Shown: one piece after another, positions 21,750 through 33,883 of the stretch | How positions within the stretch are numbered: the stretch's first letter is position 1 | How the letters are laid out: every line of letters starts with the position of its first letter | Source of the DNA: Gammaproteobacteria bacterium Gsub | GTDB taxonomy: Bacteria > Pseudomonadota > Gammaproteobacteria > PS1 > Pseudothioglobaceae | NCBI GenBank assembly: GCA_002007405.1 | Contig: JYIN01000011.1 | Location: 62,001-126,000, forward strand | Length of the DNA: 64,000 nucleotides | Direction of reading: 5' to 3' | Notes under the pieces: model-generated | The model's database searches: none | What the model saw: only the letters and a program-made list of their open reading frames with translations | Told to the model about the DNA's origin: nothing | Position numbers and translations under genes: made by a program

Positions 21750-23180
21750 ATGAAATGGGAAACCATCATCGGATTAGAAATCCATGCACAGCTTAATACT
21801 AAATCTAAGATTTTTTCAGCTGCTGGCACTGAATTTGGACAAGCACAAAATTCGCAGGCTTGTGCGGTGGATTTAGCTCTGCCAGGCGTGTTACCAGTTT
21901 TAAATGAGGCAACAGTGGAAAAGGCAATTAAATTTGGTTTGGTAATTGATGCTCATATCAATCAGCGCAATGTATTTGATCGAAAGAATTATTTTTACCC
22001 TGATTTGCCAAAAGGGTATCAAATCTCGCAGTTGGATTTTCCGATTATCGGAAGGGGTAAAATTGAAATTACTGTAGCCAATACAAGCAAAACTATTGGT
22101 ATTACTAGGGCGCATTTAGAAGAAGATGCGGGCAAATCCATCCATGATTTATATGATGATGACACTGCCATTGACCTCAACCGTGCAGGCACACCTTTGT
22201 TAGAGATTGTCTCTGATCCAGATATGCGCAGTGCTAAGGAAGCAATAGCGTATGCCAAAAAAATTCATACTTTGGTGCAATATTTGGATATTAGCGATGG
22301 AAATATGCAACAAGGGTCCTTTCGTTGTGATGCCAATATCTCAATTCGCCCGATAGGACAAGAAAAGTTTGGCGTTCGCACCGAGCTTAAAAATATCAAT
22401 TCGTTTAAATTTTTGGAGCGTGCCATCAATTTAGAAATCCAACGGCAACAAGATATTTTGGAAGATGGCGGTGCGGTTGTGCAAGAAACACGCCTTTTTG
22501 ATGCGTTAAAAAATGAAACTCGTTCAATGCGTAGTAAAGAAGAGGCAAATGATTATCGTTATTTTCCAGACCCAGATTTATTGCCAGTTGAGATTTCTGC
22601 TGAGTTAATTGCAAAAATTAAACAAAACCTACCTGAATTACCGCAACAAAAAAAAGCTCGGTTTATTGCTGAGCTGGGCTTGAGTGATTATGATGCGAAT
22701 ATACTAACTTCGCAAAAAGGATTGGCGGATTATTTTGAAACTATGCTAAAAAGCAATCCTGATAACGCCAAACTGTGTGCAAATTGGGTGATGGGTGAGT
22801 TAAGTGCCGCACTCAATAAATACCAAATAGAGATACAAAACACGCCAATATCTGCCCAAAATCTATCCTTGTTGGTGTGCCGCATCAGTGATGGAACGAT
22901 TTCAGGAAAAATTGGTAAAGACATTTTTCAAGCCATGTGGGCAGGTGAAGGCAGTGCTGATGAGATTATTGCTACCAAAGGGCTAAAACAAATGAGTGAC
23001 AGCGGACAAATTGAGGCAATTATTGATAAAATTATTGCCGAGCACACCCAACAAGTGGCACAATTTAAGTCGGGCAATGAAAAAATCTTAGGCTTTTTTG
23101 TTGGTCAAGCCATGAAAGCTACAGCAGGCAAAGCCAATCCTAAATTATTAAATGAATTATTACGCGCTAAGCTTAGTTAA
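21750..23180 (+). CDS. gatB: aspartyl/glutamyl-tRNA amidotransferase subunit B
   Basis: GatB binds misacylated Glu-tRNA-Gln or Asp-tRNA-Asn and activates the acid for amidation. The 476-residue protein has the family start [21 protein letters not shown], the [19 protein letters not shown] motif, [29 protein letters not shown] and the C-terminal YqeY-like helical tail ending in [13 protein letters not shown]. Neither gatA nor gatC is adjacent; upstream is a divergent glycosyltransferase across a 229-bp gap in which I see no other feature. Confidence 0.96.
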   Translation: MKWETIIGLEIHAQLNTKSKIFSAAGTEFGQAQNSQACAVDLALPGVLPVLNEATVEKAIKFGLVIDAHINQRNVFDRKNYFYPDLPKGYQISQLDFPIIGRGKIEITVANTSKTIGITRAHLEEDAGKSIHDLYDDDTAIDLNRAGTPLLEIVSDPDMRSAKEAIAYAKKIHTLVQYLDISDGNMQQGSFRCDANISIRPIGQEKFGVRTELKNINSFKFLERAINLEIQRQQDILEDGGAVVQETRLFDALKNETRSMRSKEEANDYRYFPDPDLLPVEISAELIAKIKQNLPELPQQKKARFIAELGLSDYDANILTSQKGLADYFETMLKSNPDNAKLCANWVMGELSAALNKYQIEIQNTPISAQNLSLLVCRISDGTISGKIGKDIFQAMWAGEGSADEIIATKGLKQMSDSGQIEAIIDKIIAEHTQQVAQFKSGNEKILGFFVGQAMKATAGKANPKLLNELLRAKLS

Positions 23181-23196
23181 AAAATCTCTAAACAAC

Positions 23197-23835
23197 CTAA
23201 AACAGTCCAACAGTATTAAACATAAACTTTTGAATGCTGATGACAATCGGAAGAATAACCCCTTGAAACACTCCCAAAAGTAAAAGCCCCAAAAGGATAA
23301 ACAAACCATAAGGCTCTAGTTTTTCATACGAGTAACTTAATCTGTTGGGCAACAGGCTACTGACTACACGGCTACCGTCTAATGGTGGTAGAGGTAAGAG
23401 ATTTAACACTGCTAAAATGAGGTTGATTTGAATGCCAACCTGCCCCATCGTTGCCAAAAATTGAGAATTGGTATTAATAGAAAAAATAATAACAATTAAC
23501 CATAACCCTGCCATGATAAAGTTGGCAGCAGGTCCGGCAATGGCAACCCAAAGCATATCGCCTTTAGGATTTTTAAGAGCGCTAGCGTTAATTGGCACTG
23601 GTTTTGCCCAGCCGAATATAAAACCTGAGGTGAAATACAAAATTGCAGGCACCAAAATAGTGCCAATTGGGTCAATGTGTTTAATCGGGTTTAGGGTCAA
23701 TCTACCTAACATTTGGGCACTGTGGTCACCAAATTGTAGGGCAGTCCAGCCGTGTGCGGTTTCATGCACAGTAATGGCAAACAAAATCGGAATTGCATAA
23801 ATTAAAAAGGTTTGAATGGTTTGAGCATCAAGCAT
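23197..23835 (-). CDS. site-2-protease family (M50) membrane metalloprotease
   Basis: The 212-residue membrane protein has the zinc motif HETAHGW (HExxH) near residue 24 and the second metal-ligand motif NLLPLPPLDGSRV near 145-157. About five hydrophobic segments surround them, including FLIYAIPILFAITVHETAHG and VAIAGPAANFIMAGLWLIVI. This is the short rhomboid-like S2P/YwhC subgroup without PDZ domains. Its substrate is unknown; intramembrane proteolysis is inferred from the family. It is convergent with gatB and divergent from proS. Confidence 0.88.
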   Translation of the reverse strand: MLDAQTIQTFLIYAIPILFAITVHETAHGWTALQFGDHSAQMLGRLTLNPIKHIDPIGTILVPAILYFTSGFIFGWAKPVPINASALKNPKGDMLWVAIAGPAANFIMAGLWLIVIIFSINTNSQFLATMGQVGIQINLILAVLNLLPLPPLDGSRVVSSLLPNRLSYSYEKLEPYGLFILLGLLLLGVFQGVILPIVISIQKFMFNTVGLF

Positions 23836-23868
23836 AGGTAAAATTAGGTATTTTTTTCGCTATTATAA

Positions 23869-25557
23869 ATGAAAACCACACAACTATTAATCCCTACACA
23901 AAAAGAAGTACCAAATGATGCGCAAATTATCTCTCACCAACTTATGATTCGTGCTGGCTTGGTTACTAAATTGGCATCAGGTTTGTATTCTTATTTGCCA
24001 ATAGGGGTGCGGATTTTGCAAAAAGTAGAGGCCATCATACGCGAAGAAATGAACAAAGCTGGCGCCCAAGAGGTGTTGATGCCAGTCGTCCAACCTGCTG
24101 AATTATGGCAAGAATCAGGTCGGTGGAGTGAATATGGCAAAGAGCTTTTAAGGTTTAAAGACCGGCATGATAGAGATTTTTGCTTAGGTCCCACACATGA
24201 AGAAGTGATTACCAATTTGAGCGCACAATATCTGCGTAGTTACAAACAATTACCGATGAATTTCTATCAAATTCAAACCAAATTTCGTGATGAAATTCGC
24301 CCGCGTTTCGGGGTGATGCGCGCGCGCGAATTTATTATGAAAGATGCCTATTCATTTCATTTAGATGAAGAATCATTACAAAAAACTTATGCCTTGATGT
24401 ATCAAACTTATGCCAATATTTTTACCCGTTTAGGGCTTAAATATCGTGCAGTATTGGCTGATTCTGGTGCCATTGGTGGTAACAGCTCACATGAGTTTCA
24501 TGTTTTGACACAAAGTGGCGAAGATTTGATTTGTTTTTCCGATGAATCAGATTATGCGGCAAATATTGAAAAAGTAACTTTTAAACAAAGACAAAAAACT
24601 TGCCAAGCCACAGCTACGGAAAAAAAAGTTGCAACTAAAAAAATCACCAGCATCGAGGCAGTAGCAAAATTTTTAAATATTGAAAAATCCCAATGTGTTA
24701 AGGTTTTAATTGTTAAAACAGCCAAAGGCTTTAAAGCCTTGGCGCTCAGAGGCGACCACGAATTAAATAAGCTCAAAGTCCAAAATTTATTAGGCAAATT
24801 TGAGTTTGCAACTGATACGCAAATTAAAAATTTAGGTCTGAATAAAGGTTTTATTGGAATTCGGGATTTAGGTATTGATTTGATTGTAGATTATGCTGCT
24901 GAGGTGTTGTGTGATTTTGTTTGCGGGGCGAATGTGCAAGATTACCACCTGACTGGGGTGAATTGGCAGGACTCTCAATTTACCTCAACGGATTTAAGAA
25001 ATGCAACTGAAGGCGACTCCAGCCCTTGTGGCAAGGGTAAATTAAGCATTAAACGCGGCATTGAAGTTGGTCATATTTTCCAGCTTGGCAACAAATATTC
25101 TGCTGCTATGGGGGCTAATGTAATTGGCAAATCTGGCAAAGCGATAACCCTCACTATGGGGTGTTATGGTATCGGGGTAACACGCGTTATTGCCGCTGCC
25201 ATTGAGCAAAATTATGACAAGTGGGGGGTTATCTTCCCAGAATCAATCGCCCCCTTTTTTGTGGTGATTGTACCGATTAACTATCACAAATCTAACCGCG
25301 TAAGAAAAATGACCGATGATTTATATCAACAACTATTAGCCGCTGATATTGAAGTTTTGTTAGACGACAGAAAAGAGCGCGCTGGGATTTTATTTGCCGA
25401 TAGTGAACTCTTAGGAATCCCCCATAGAATAGTCATCAGCGATACCCATGCCGATAATTTTGAGGTGGAATATAAAGCACGCAATCAAACCGATAAAGTG
25501 GCAGTAGATTATGCTAAAACTTTGTCATTTATACAATCAAAATTGGCTCAAGTTTGA
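23869..25557 (+). CDS. proS: proline--tRNA ligase
   Basis: ProS charges tRNA-Pro. The 562-residue class II synthetase is the bacterial type: motif 1 region [19 protein letters not shown], the GPTHEEVI segment and motif 2 [17 protein letters not shown], then the YbaK-like editing insertion at about 240-380 ([20 protein letters not shown]) that clears Ala-tRNA-Pro, motif 3 [14 protein letters not shown], and the anticodon domain. Its stop overlaps the psd start by 4 bp. Confidence 0.96.
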   Translation: MKTTQLLIPTQKEVPNDAQIISHQLMIRAGLVTKLASGLYSYLPIGVRILQKVEAIIREEMNKAGAQEVLMPVVQPAELWQESGRWSEYGKELLRFKDRHDRDFCLGPTHEEVITNLSAQYLRSYKQLPMNFYQIQTKFRDEIRPRFGVMRAREFIMKDAYSFHLDEESLQKTYALMYQTYANIFTRLGLKYRAVLADSGAIGGNSSHEFHVLTQSGEDLICFSDESDYAANIEKVTFKQRQKTCQATATEKKVATKKITSIEAVAKFLNIEKSQCVKVLIVKTAKGFKALALRGDHELNKLKVQNLLGKFEFATDTQIKNLGLNKGFIGIRDLGIDLIVDYAAEVLCDFVCGANVQDYHLTGVNWQDSQFTSTDLRNATEGDSSPCGKGKLSIKRGIEVGHIFQLGNKYSAAMGANVIGKSGKAITLTMGCYGIGVTRVIAAAIEQNYDKWGVIFPESIAPFFVVIVPINYHKSNRVRKMTDDLYQQLLAADIEVLLDDRKERAGILFADSELLGIPHRIVISDTHADNFEVEYKARNQTDKVAVDYAKTLSFIQSKLAQV

Positions 25558-26369
25558 TGATATTTTGGCAATATATGCTCCCCCAACACTGGGCATCAAA
25601 GTTGATATTTAAATTGACTCGAATTGAGAATACTTGGCTGAAAAATTTATCTATCCGCTGGTTTATCAAAACTTATCAAGTGGATTTGTCATTAGCAGTG
25701 CACGAAAATATCCAAAAGTATCAAAATTTTAATGATTTTTTTACCCGCACATTAAAGCCAGGTATAAGACCGATTGCTGATAGTGCAATTATTTGCCCCG
25801 TAGATGGCACGGTCTCACAATTAGGAAAAATTGATAATGCCCAAATTATTCAAGCCAAAAATCATCATTATAGGGTTGATAAATTACTTGCCAATAATGC
25901 AAAAAACGCTATGTTTGAGACTGGAATTTTCGCCACGATTTATCTCTCGCCTCAGGATTATCACCGTATCCATATGCCTTATGATGGTAAGTTGGTTGAG
26001 ATGGATTATATCCCCGGGAATTTATTTTCAGTGAGCCCAAAAAACACCCAAAATATTGATAATCTATTTGCTAAAAATGAGCGTGTAGTGTGTTATTTTG
26101 AGAGTGAATTTGGGTTATGTGCCATCGTTTTAGTCGGTGCTATTTTTGTGGGTTCAATACAAACCGTCTGGCAAGGGCAAATAACCCCACCCTATCAAAA
26201 AAAAGTACGACATTTTGATTATTCAAAACAGGCGATTTTTTTAAAAAAAGGTGAAGAATTAGGGCGATTTAATATGGGTTCAACGGTAATTATGCTTATC
26301 CCCAGAAATAATAAAATATTTAATCTATCAAAGTCCCAAGTGGTAGAAATGGGGCAAGCATTAGTTTAG
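25554..26369 (+). CDS. psd: phosphatidylserine decarboxylase proenzyme
   Basis: Psd makes phosphatidylethanolamine and matures by self-cleavage that converts a serine to a pyruvoyl group. The 271-residue protein has [27 protein letters not shown], the [13 protein letters not shown] active-site histidine region and the cleavage motif [10 protein letters not shown] (G-S-T). The usual LGST is MGST here, which is common. It is coupled to proS by a 4-bp overlap and its 3' end overlaps the convergent corB-like gene by 9 bp. Confidence 0.94.
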   Translation: MMIFWQYMLPQHWASKLIFKLTRIENTWLKNLSIRWFIKTYQVDLSLAVHENIQKYQNFNDFFTRTLKPGIRPIADSAIICPVDGTVSQLGKIDNAQIIQAKNHHYRVDKLLANNAKNAMFETGIFATIYLSPQDYHRIHMPYDGKLVEMDYIPGNLFSVSPKNTQNIDNLFAKNERVVCYFESEFGLCAIVLVGAIFVGSIQTVWQGQITPPYQKKVRHFDYSKQAIFLKKGEELGRFNMGSTVIMLIPRNNKIFNLSKSQVVEMGQALV

Positions 26370-27608
26370 TTTGGTGAGTTTTACCAGTTTGATGGTTTGT
26401 CCAGAAATTTGCACAATTTCAATAAGCACATTATCAATTTTGAGACTAATATCGCGTTCAGGGATACTTTTTAGGGTTTCCAAAATCAGTCCATTTAGGG
26501 TTTTAGCATACGCCACAGAAAGGTTGATTTTGAGTAAGGCATTAAGCTCGCGAATGCTAATTTTCGGGTCAATTAAATAACTCCCATCTTTTTGCTGGCT
26601 AATCTCCTCAATTTTCTCGCTTTGGTTTGAGGTAAATTGACCAACAATTTCTTCTAAAATATCTTCCAAAACAATCATCCCTCTAACTTCACCATATTCG
26701 TCAACCACCAATCCCAAACGCCTTTTTTGTGCTTGAAAGTGTTCCAGTTGATTTGCCAGTGAAGTCCCCTCAGGCACAAAATAAGGCGCACGCACCAAGG
26801 CCAACATATTCTCAATAGTAAAATTACCTTTGGCATATAAATTAGCAACATCACGCATATGTAAAACTCCAGTAATATTGTCATTTGAGCCATCAAAAGT
26901 CAGTAGGCGAGTGTGTTGAATCCGCCCTAATTGGCTTAAAATTTCTCGGTGATCGTTAATATCAACACTAATAAGTTCATGACGCGGAATCATAATATCT
27001 TCAACTTTGACTTTTTCTAAATCAATAATATTGAGTAGCATTTTTTGATAGTTTGAGGCAATGATAGGTTTGGCATCACCAACTACCATTCTGAGTTCTT
27101 CTGAGCTTATGTTGCTTGATTGTTGTTGATTGTGTACGCCAAAAAACTTCAAAGCAAATTTGGATAATTGCGCAATAAACCAAACAAAAGGTTTGAATAA
27201 TTTAATCAATAATTCAATAATAAATGAGGCTGGAAGGGCAATTTTTTCAGGATTTTTGGCAGCAAAAGTTTTAGGTGTGGTTTCTGCAAATATCAAAATT
27301 ACAAAAGTTAATGCCAAAGAAACCAGCACAACAGAGCCTTCACCCCAAAGTTTAATCGCTAATATGGTGGCAATTGATGCAGCAAAAATATTAACAAAAT
27401 TATTTCCCAGTAAAATAGTGCCAATTAGGTAATCAAGATTTTTTAGTAAACGCTCAGTGCGTTTGGCGTTTTTATTATTTTTACTCAATGCCTTAAGACG
27501 ATAGCGATTAAGTGCCATCATTGAGGTCTCAGTACTGGCGAAAAAGGCCGATACTATTATCAATCCTAGTAGGATAATGCTTAGCCAAAAAGTTGAAAGT
27601 GATTGCAA
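26361..27608 (-). CDS. CNNM/CorB-like transporter-associated protein (DUF21, CBS pair, CorC_HlyC)
   Basis: The 415-residue protein carries an N-terminal DUF21 membrane domain with about four hydrophobic segments (FWLSIILLGLIIVSAFFAST at the start, TFVILIFAETTPKTFAAKNP after), a CBS pair at about 190-310 (VEDIMIPRHELISVD, GVLHMRDVANL, GLVVDEYGEVRGMIVLEDIL) and a C-terminal CorC_HlyC domain. This is the YfjD/CorB family linked to Mg2+ or Co2+ homeostasis. It follows the eno terminator, so it probably has its own promoter or is reached by read-through. Confidence 0.9.
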   Translation of the reverse strand: MQSLSTFWLSIILLGLIIVSAFFASTETSMMALNRYRLKALSKNNKNAKRTERLLKNLDYLIGTILLGNNFVNIFAASIATILAIKLWGEGSVVLVSLALTFVILIFAETTPKTFAAKNPEKIALPASFIIELLIKLFKPFVWFIAQLSKFALKFFGVHNQQQSSNISSEELRMVVGDAKPIIASNYQKMLLNIIDLEKVKVEDIMIPRHELISVDINDHREILSQLGRIQHTRLLTFDGSNDNITGVLHMRDVANLYAKGNFTIENMLALVRAPYFVPEGTSLANQLEHFQAQKRRLGLVVDEYGEVRGMIVLEDILEEIVGQFTSNQSEKIEEISQQKDGSYLIDPKISIRELNALLKINLSVAYAKTLNGLILETLKSIPERDISLKIDNVLIEIVQISGQTIKLVKLTKLN

Positions 27609-27623
27609 TCAGTTAGAGGGTTG

Positions 27624-27660
27624 TTAAAAAAATACTTTTGCCAAGTAGTGGGCAAAGGCA
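27624..27660 (-). terminator. intrinsic terminator downstream of eno
   Basis: Read on the minus strand, a stem formed by 27651-27659 and 27634-27642 (gcctttgcc against ggcaaaagt, one wobble) with an 8-nt loop is followed by a U-rich run at 27625-27632. It lies 30-70 bp after the eno stop and before the corB-like start. Confidence 0.7.
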
Positions 27661-27691
27661 GTGTTTTTATTATTCATTATTATTTTTAAAG

Positions 27692-29053
<1,362 letters not shown>

Positions 29054-29110
29054 TTAATAGCGGAAATAAAGTCGTTTTTAATATTTTTTTGAAGACGCAT
29101 TGAAGTTTGA

Positions 29111-30217
29111 TTATTCAAAAAATGCCCTCATTTTACCAAAGAAAGAGTTTGATTCTGGGTGTTGTTTCTTACCACAAGACTCGGAAAAATCTTGCAATTG
29201 TTGTCGTTGTTGTTTATTCAAATTAACTGGTGTCTCGATTTTAACTTGACATAATAAATCACCTGTTGTGCCGTGGCGAATGGCAGTGATTCCTTTGCCT
29301 TGTAGGCGAAATAGTTTCCCCGTTTGCGTACCTGCTGGCACTTTGAGTTTGAGTTTGCCGCTAAGAGTCGGCACCTCAATTGAGCCACCCAATGCTGCTG
29401 TTACAAAATCAATAGGTACTTTACAATATAGATCGTTGCCTTTTCTTTGAAAAATATTGTGTTTTTTGACATGGATTTGAACATACAAATCGCCACTAAC
29501 GCCGCCACGAATCCCTGCCTCACCTTCACCACTTAGGCGAATACGGTTGCCTGTATCAATACCAGCGGGGATTTTAACCGAGAGTGTTTTTTGTTTACGC
29601 ACCACACCTTGTCCGCGACAAGTGCGACATGGGCTATCAATACTTTGACCAGTGCCAGCACAATCATGACAAGGGCGCTGTACTGTAAAAAAACCCTGTT
29701 GTACCTGCACTTGCCCGTGCCCCCCGCAAGTGCTACAAGTTTTAATTGCAGTGCCTGGTTTTGCACCAGTACCAGAACAAGTGCTACAAGTTTCATTTTT
29801 AGGAATACGGATTTTGACGGTGGTGCCCTCAACGGCTGATTTTAAGTCAATTTCCAAATCGTAGTGTAAATCTGAGCCGCGATTATCATTTTGGGCAGAA
29901 CTGCCACCAAAAATATCACCAAAAATATCACCAAAACCGCCACCACCGAATGGATTGCTACCGCTAAAACCACCAGCGCCTGCACTACCGTCAACACCTG
30001 CATGACCAAATTGGTCGTAGGCTTGGCGTTTTTGCGGGTCTGAGAGAATGGCATAGGCTTGTTGAATTTCTTTAAATTTTTTCTCAGCAGAAGCTTTATT
30101 ACCCACATTACGGTCAGGGTGGTGTTTCATTGCCAAGCGTTTATAAGATTTTTTGATTTGCTTATCGTCGGCACCTTTATCAACACCCAGTATTTCGTAA
30201 TAATCTCTTTTTGCCAT
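29111..30217 (-). CDS. dnaJ: chaperone protein DnaJ
   Basis: DnaJ delivers clients to DnaK and stimulates its ATPase. The 368-residue type I protein has the J domain with the HPD motif (MKHHPDRN, about 31-38), a glycine/phenylalanine-rich linker ([22 protein letters not shown]), four CxxCxGxG zinc repeats ([32 protein letters not shown]) and the C-terminal client-binding domain. It follows dnaK by 64 bp, across a strong hairpin that may lower its expression relative to dnaK. Confidence 0.97.
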   Translation of the reverse strand: MAKRDYYEILGVDKGADDKQIKKSYKRLAMKHHPDRNVGNKASAEKKFKEIQQAYAILSDPQKRQAYDQFGHAGVDGSAGAGGFSGSNPFGGGGFGDIFGDIFGGSSAQNDNRGSDLHYDLEIDLKSAVEGTTVKIRIPKNETCSTCSGTGAKPGTAIKTCSTCGGHGQVQVQQGFFTVQRPCHDCAGTGQSIDSPCRTCRGQGVVRKQKTLSVKIPAGIDTGNRIRLSGEGEAGIRGGVSGDLYVQIHVKKHNIFQRKGNDLYCKVPIDFVTAALGGSIEVPTLSGKLKLKVPAGTQTGKLFRLQGKGITAIRHGTTGDLLCQVKIETPVNLNKQQRQQLQDFSESCGKKQHPESNSFFGKMRAFFE

Positions 30218-30223
30218 AATGTT

Positions 30224-30275
30224 AAAAAAAAGAAAGCAGGACTTGGCTCATAAATGAGCGTGTCCTACCTTCTTT
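30224..30275 (-). terminator. hairpin with U-tract between dnaK and dnaJ
   Basis: On the minus strand the inner stem pairs gctcat (30254-30259 as read) with its complement at 30246-30251, and the outer stem pairs aggac (30238-30242) with gtcct (30262-30266) with further partial pairing. An A-run precedes it and a U-run of about eight follows at 30224-30231. It looks like an intrinsic terminator or attenuator after dnaK. Confidence 0.7.
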
Positions 30276-30281
30276 TTTAAG

Positions 30282-32234
30282 TTATTTGTCGTCTTTTACT
30301 TCTTCAAAATCAGCATCTACGACATCATCACTGGCACTGCCATTTGCACTCTTGACACCGCTACCATTAGCACCTGCATTGGCTGCATCGGTAAACCCTT
30401 CACCATTACCTTTGACTTTGGCTTGGGCTTTTTCGCTTAAAGGTTGGGCTTTTTCACTAAGAGATTGGATCTTGGCATCAATTTGATCTTTGTCGTCCTC
30501 CTTTATACTTGCTTCAAGTTCGCTAATGGCAGTTTCAATGGTTGATTTTTCCTCATCGGTTATCTCATCTTTTAACTCCTCCAAAGTTTGTTTGGTAGAA
30601 TGCAACAAAGAATCCGCCATGTTGCGTGTGCTAACCAATTCTTGGAATTTTTTATCCTCTTCAGCGTGTGTTTCAGCGTCTTTAATCATTTTTTTGACCT
30701 CTTCTTCGCTCAAACCACTAGAAGCTTTGATGGTAATCGATTGTTCTTTACCAGTGTTTTTATCTTTGGCAGAAACATTTAAAATACCATCGGAGTCAAT
30801 ATCTAATGTTACCTCAATTTGAGGCTGTCCCTTGGGTGCTGGCGCGATACCCTCAAGGTTAAATTGACCGAGTGATTTATTGGCATTTGCCACTTCGCGC
30901 TCGCCTTGCAGAACATGCACAGTCACAGCCGACTGATTATCAGCTGCAGTTGAGAAAATCTGTGCAGCATTGGTCGGAATGGTGGTGTTTTTCTCAATCA
31001 ATTTAGTCATCACCCCACCCATCGTTTCAATACCGAGTGACAAGGGGGTAACATCAAGTAGCAATACATCTTTTACATCACCACCCAAAACGCCCGCCTG
31101 AATTGCCGCACCCATAGCAACAGCCTCATCAGGATTAACATCTCGTTTAGGTTCTCTGCCAAAGAAATCTTGCACCATTTTGCCCACCTTAGGCATCCGC
31201 GTTTGTCCGCCAACCAAAATCACTTCGTTAATGTCTTTATTAGAAAGATTGGCATCTTTTAAAGCAATTTTACAAGGCTCAATTGAACGCTTTAATAAAT
31301 CCTCAACCAAAGATTCAAGTTTGGCACGAGTGATTTTAATATTTAAGTGTTTAGGACCTGAGGCATCAGCAGTAACATAAGGCAAATTAACCTCAGTTTG
31401 CTCCAAGGAAGACAGCTCAATCTTGGCCTTTTCTGCTGCTTCTTTGAGGCGCTGTAGTGCTAGGGGGTCGTTTACTAAATCAACACCTTGGTCTTTTTTA
31501 AATTCAGCAACCAAATAACTGATAATGCGTTGGTCAAAATCCTCACCACCTAGAAAAGTATCACCATTGGTAGAAAGCACTTCAAAGTGTTTTTCGCCAT
31601 CAATATCTTCCATTTCAATGATTGAGACATCAAAAGTCCCACCGCCCAAATCATAAACAACAATGGTTTTATCACCTTTAGATTTATCCATACCATAAGC
31701 AAGTGCTGCGGCAGTTGGCTCGTTAATAATGCGTTTGACATCTAAGCCAGCAATTTTGCCTGCATCTTTAGTAGCTTGGCGCTGTGAATCGTTAAAATAA
31801 GCAGGTACGGTAATAACTGCCTCAGTTACTTTTTCACCTAAATAATCTTCTGCTGTTTGTTTCATTTTGCCAATCACTTTGGCTGATACTTCAGGAGCCG
31901 CCATTTTTTTGCCTTTCACCTCAACCCACGCATCGCCATTATCGGCTTTAATAATTTTATAGGGCACTAAATCAATATCTTTTTGCACTGCTTCTTCGTC
32001 AAAACGGCGACCGATTAGGCGTTTAATTGCATATAAAGTGTTTTTAGGGTTGGTTACTGCTTGACGCTTAGCGGGCTGACCGACTAAAATTTCGTCAGAA
32101 TCTTTGGGGTAGGCGACAATTGATGGGGTGGTGCGATCGCCCTCAGAATTTTCAATAATTCTAACCTTGCCACCGTCCATAATGGCAACGCATGAATTGG
32201 TTGTTCCTAAGTCAATACCGATAATTTTTGACAT
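30282..32234 (-). CDS. dnaK: chaperone protein DnaK (Hsp70)
   Basis: DnaK is the ATP-driven Hsp70. The 650-residue protein has the phosphate-1 motif [34 protein letters not shown], the phosphate-2 motif [15 protein letters not shown], the adenosine motif [11 protein letters not shown], the [14 protein letters not shown] linker and a substrate-binding domain with a helical lid, ending [12 protein letters not shown] Shine-Dalgarno GGAG sits 6 bp before ATG 32234 and a sigma-32-type promoter lies just upstream. grpE, often the upstream neighbour, is absent; coaD is there instead. Confidence 0.98.
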   Translation of the reverse strand: MSKIIGIDLGTTNSCVAIMDGGKVRIIENSEGDRTTPSIVAYPKDSDEILVGQPAKRQAVTNPKNTLYAIKRLIGRRFDEEAVQKDIDLVPYKIIKADNGDAWVEVKGKKMAAPEVSAKVIGKMKQTAEDYLGEKVTEAVITVPAYFNDSQRQATKDAGKIAGLDVKRIINEPTAAALAYGMDKSKGDKTIVVYDLGGGTFDVSIIEMEDIDGEKHFEVLSTNGDTFLGGEDFDQRIISYLVAEFKKDQGVDLVNDPLALQRLKEAAEKAKIELSSLEQTEVNLPYVTADASGPKHLNIKITRAKLESLVEDLLKRSIEPCKIALKDANLSNKDINEVILVGGQTRMPKVGKMVQDFFGREPKRDVNPDEAVAMGAAIQAGVLGGDVKDVLLLDVTPLSLGIETMGGVMTKLIEKNTTIPTNAAQIFSTAADNQSAVTVHVLQGEREVANANKSLGQFNLEGIAPAPKGQPQIEVTLDIDSDGILNVSAKDKNTGKEQSITIKASSGLSEEEVKKMIKDAETHAEEDKKFQELVSTRNMADSLLHSTKQTLEELKDEITDEEKSTIETAISELEASIKEDDKDQIDAKIQSLSEKAQPLSEKAQAKVKGNGEGFTDAANAGANGSGVKSANGSASDDVVDADFEEVKDDK

Positions 32235-32264
32235 TTTTTACTCCTTGTGTTTGATATAGTGCCT

Positions 32265-32292
32265 ATGTAGGGATAGTTATTTTTTTTTCAAG
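32265..32292 (-). promoter_or_regulatory. sigma-32-type heat-shock promoter for dnaK
   Basis: On the minus strand, CTTGAAA (32286-32292) is followed after a 13-bp spacer by CCCTACAT (32265-32272). The known heat-shock consensus is CTTGAAA, 13-15 bp, CCCCATNT. The element lies about 30-60 bp before the dnaK start, in the right direction. Heat-shock control of dnaK, with dnaJ downstream, is therefore well supported by sequence alone. Confidence 0.75.
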
Positions 32293-32311
32293 TCAAGGGT
32301 TTTTTTAAAAA

Positions 32312-32788
32312 TTATAAGCGTTGTTTGAGCAGTGCTTCTACTGATGCAGGGACAAAGGCAGAAATATTGCCACCAAGCATTAGGATTTCCCGCACCAAAG
32401 AAGAAGAAATGTTTGCGTATTGTTCCGCAGGGGTCATAAACAGGGTTTCAATATCGGGGTTTAAATGTTTGTTCATGCCTGAGAGTTGAAATTCGTATTC
32501 AAAATCACTTACAGCACGCAACCCACGCAAAATTACCTGCGCATTTTGAGCATTTGCAAAATCAACCAGCAAAGTATCAAAACACAATATTTTAGCCCTC
32601 TCAATCCCCTTAAGTGCTTTGCGTGCTACAGCAATTCTATCGTCAATACTCAAAAAGGCAGTTTTTTTACTGTTTTGGCTAATACCAATAATAACTGTAT
32701 CAAATAATTTAACCGCGCGTTGGATTAAATCAATATGGCCGTTGGTAATTGGGTCAAACGAACCTGGATAAATGGCGATTTTTTTCAT
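32312..32788 (-). CDS. coaD: pantetheine-phosphate adenylyltransferase
   Basis: CoaD carries out the penultimate step of coenzyme A synthesis, forming dephospho-CoA from phosphopantetheine and ATP. The 158-residue protein beginning MKKIAIYPGSFDPITNGHID has the T/H-x-G-H nucleotidyl motif, GLRAVSDFEYEFQLSGMN and the ISSSLVRE signature. The frame is open 28 codons further upstream, but homologues start at this ATG (32788). It is 5 bp after rsmD, a common bacterial pairing. Confidence 0.96.
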   Translation of the reverse strand: MKKIAIYPGSFDPITNGHIDLIQRAVKLFDTVIIGISQNSKKTAFLSIDDRIAVARKALKGIERAKILCFDTLLVDFANAQNAQVILRGLRAVSDFEYEFQLSGMNKHLNPDIETLFMTPAEQYANISSSLVREILMLGGNISAFVPASVEALLKQRL

Positions 32789-32793
32789 AGAGT

Positions 32794-33408
32794 TTATAAT
32801 ACCTTGATTAAACAATAATGGACTTGTCCCGATTGTTTTTGTTTGATTATTTGGATTTTTTTTGCTGACCACCGTGCTGCCTCTTCAGGCTGTATTTTAA
32901 ACTCAGATTCCAAATAGATTTTACCGTTTGTAGCAATAAAATTATTTTGGGTGAGTAATGTTAAAGTTTTTGGTAGCAGGTTTTGGTTAAAGGGGGGATC
33001 TAAGAATACAAAATCAAATTTTTTTAGACTTTTGTTGGTTAGGAAATCTAAGGCATTTTGATTGAGGATTTGGATTTTATCAGCTTGCAAACTTTGAGAA
33101 TTTTTTGTTAGCCTTTGAAAGGTTGAAAAGTCCCGCTCAACGCATACAATTTTTGCTGCACCGCGTGATAGTGCTTCAAAACCAAGTGCGCCACTGCCTG
33201 CAAATAAGTCTAGGCAAGTTTTATTCAATATCTCAAATTGAATCCAGTTAAATAAGGTTTGACGAATTTTTCCTGAAGTGGGTCTGAGTTTAGCGTTATC
33301 GAAAAAGCGGAATTTTCTACCGCGATATGCGCCCGATATAATTTGAAAAGAATTATTTTTGATAAGTATTAAAAGCGTGTTGGAGCTCTCGTTTGGCTTC
33401 TTTAGCAT
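32794..33408 (-). CDS. rsmD: 16S rRNA (guanine966-N2)-methyltransferase
   Basis: RsmD methylates G966 in the small-subunit rRNA. The roughly 204-residue Rossmann methyltransferase has ISGAYRGRKFRF, LRPTSGKIRQTLFNWIQ, the SAM motif LDLFAGSGALGFEALSRGA and the catalytic DPPF. ATG 33408 (MLKKPNES) resembles known N-termini; ATG 33420 is possible. Either start lies inside the 3' end of ppa, giving an unusually long overlap of about 56-68 bp. coaD follows by 5 bp. Confidence 0.93.
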   Translation of the reverse strand: MLKKPNESSNTLLILIKNNSFQIISGAYRGRKFRFFDNAKLRPTSGKIRQTLFNWIQFEILNKTCLDLFAGSGALGFEALSRGAAKIVCVERDFSTFQRLTKNSQSLQADKIQILNQNALDFLTNKSLKKFDFVFLDPPFNQNLLPKTLTLLTQNNFIATNGKIYLESEFKIQPEEAARWSAKKIQIIKQKQSGQVHYCLIKVL

Positions 33409-33883
33409 CGCCCCAGCCATTAATTTTTACCCATTTGCCCTCATCAAGGTCTTTGTAATAAGTAAAGAAATGCTCGATTTGATCTTTTAGGGTAGCGCCG
33501 ATGTCATTAATGCCTTGAATATTGTGATAAGAACGACAGAGTTTATCGGTTGGCACAGCTAAAATTTTTGCATCTCCCCCTGCCTCGTCAGTCATATATA
33601 AAACCCCAATTGGACGCACAGTAATGACTGAGTCGTGAATCAGTGGATACGGGGTAATGACCAAGACATCAGTCGGGTCACCATCATCTGCTAAGGTTTG
33701 TGGCACAAAACCATAGTTGCATGGGTAGAACATTGGGGTTGAGATAAAGCGGTCAACAAACATCGCACCGGTGATTTTATCAATTTCATATTTAACGGGT
33801 GATGAGTTAGCTGGAATTTCAATAATTACATTGACTTCATCGGGAATATTGCCCGCTGAGACTGGTTTTAAACTATTTTGCAT
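33353..33883 (-). CDS. ppa: inorganic pyrophosphatase
   Basis: Ppa hydrolyses pyrophosphate and pulls biosynthetic reactions forward. The 176-residue family I enzyme starts at ATG 33883 (MQNSLKPVSAGNIPDEVNVI). Conserved active-site stretches are IEIPANSSPVKYEID, FYPCNYGFVPQT, the signature DGDPTDVLVITPYP and DEAGGDAKILAVP. The start overlaps rnd by 16 bp and the 3' end overlaps rsmD. Confidence 0.97.
   Translation of the reverse strand: MQNSLKPVSAGNIPDEVNVIIEIPANSSPVKYEIDKITGAMFVDRFISTPMFYPCNYGFVPQTLADDGDPTDVLVITPYPLIHDSVITVRPIGVLYMTDEAGGDAKILAVPTDKLCRSYHNIQGINDIGATLKDQIEHFFTYYKDLDEGKWVKINGWGDAKEAKRELQHAFNTYQK

Noticed and set aside
32789-32872. N-terminal extension of coaD
   Set aside because: The frame is open but overlaps rsmD, and CoaD homologues begin at MKKIAIYPGSFDP.
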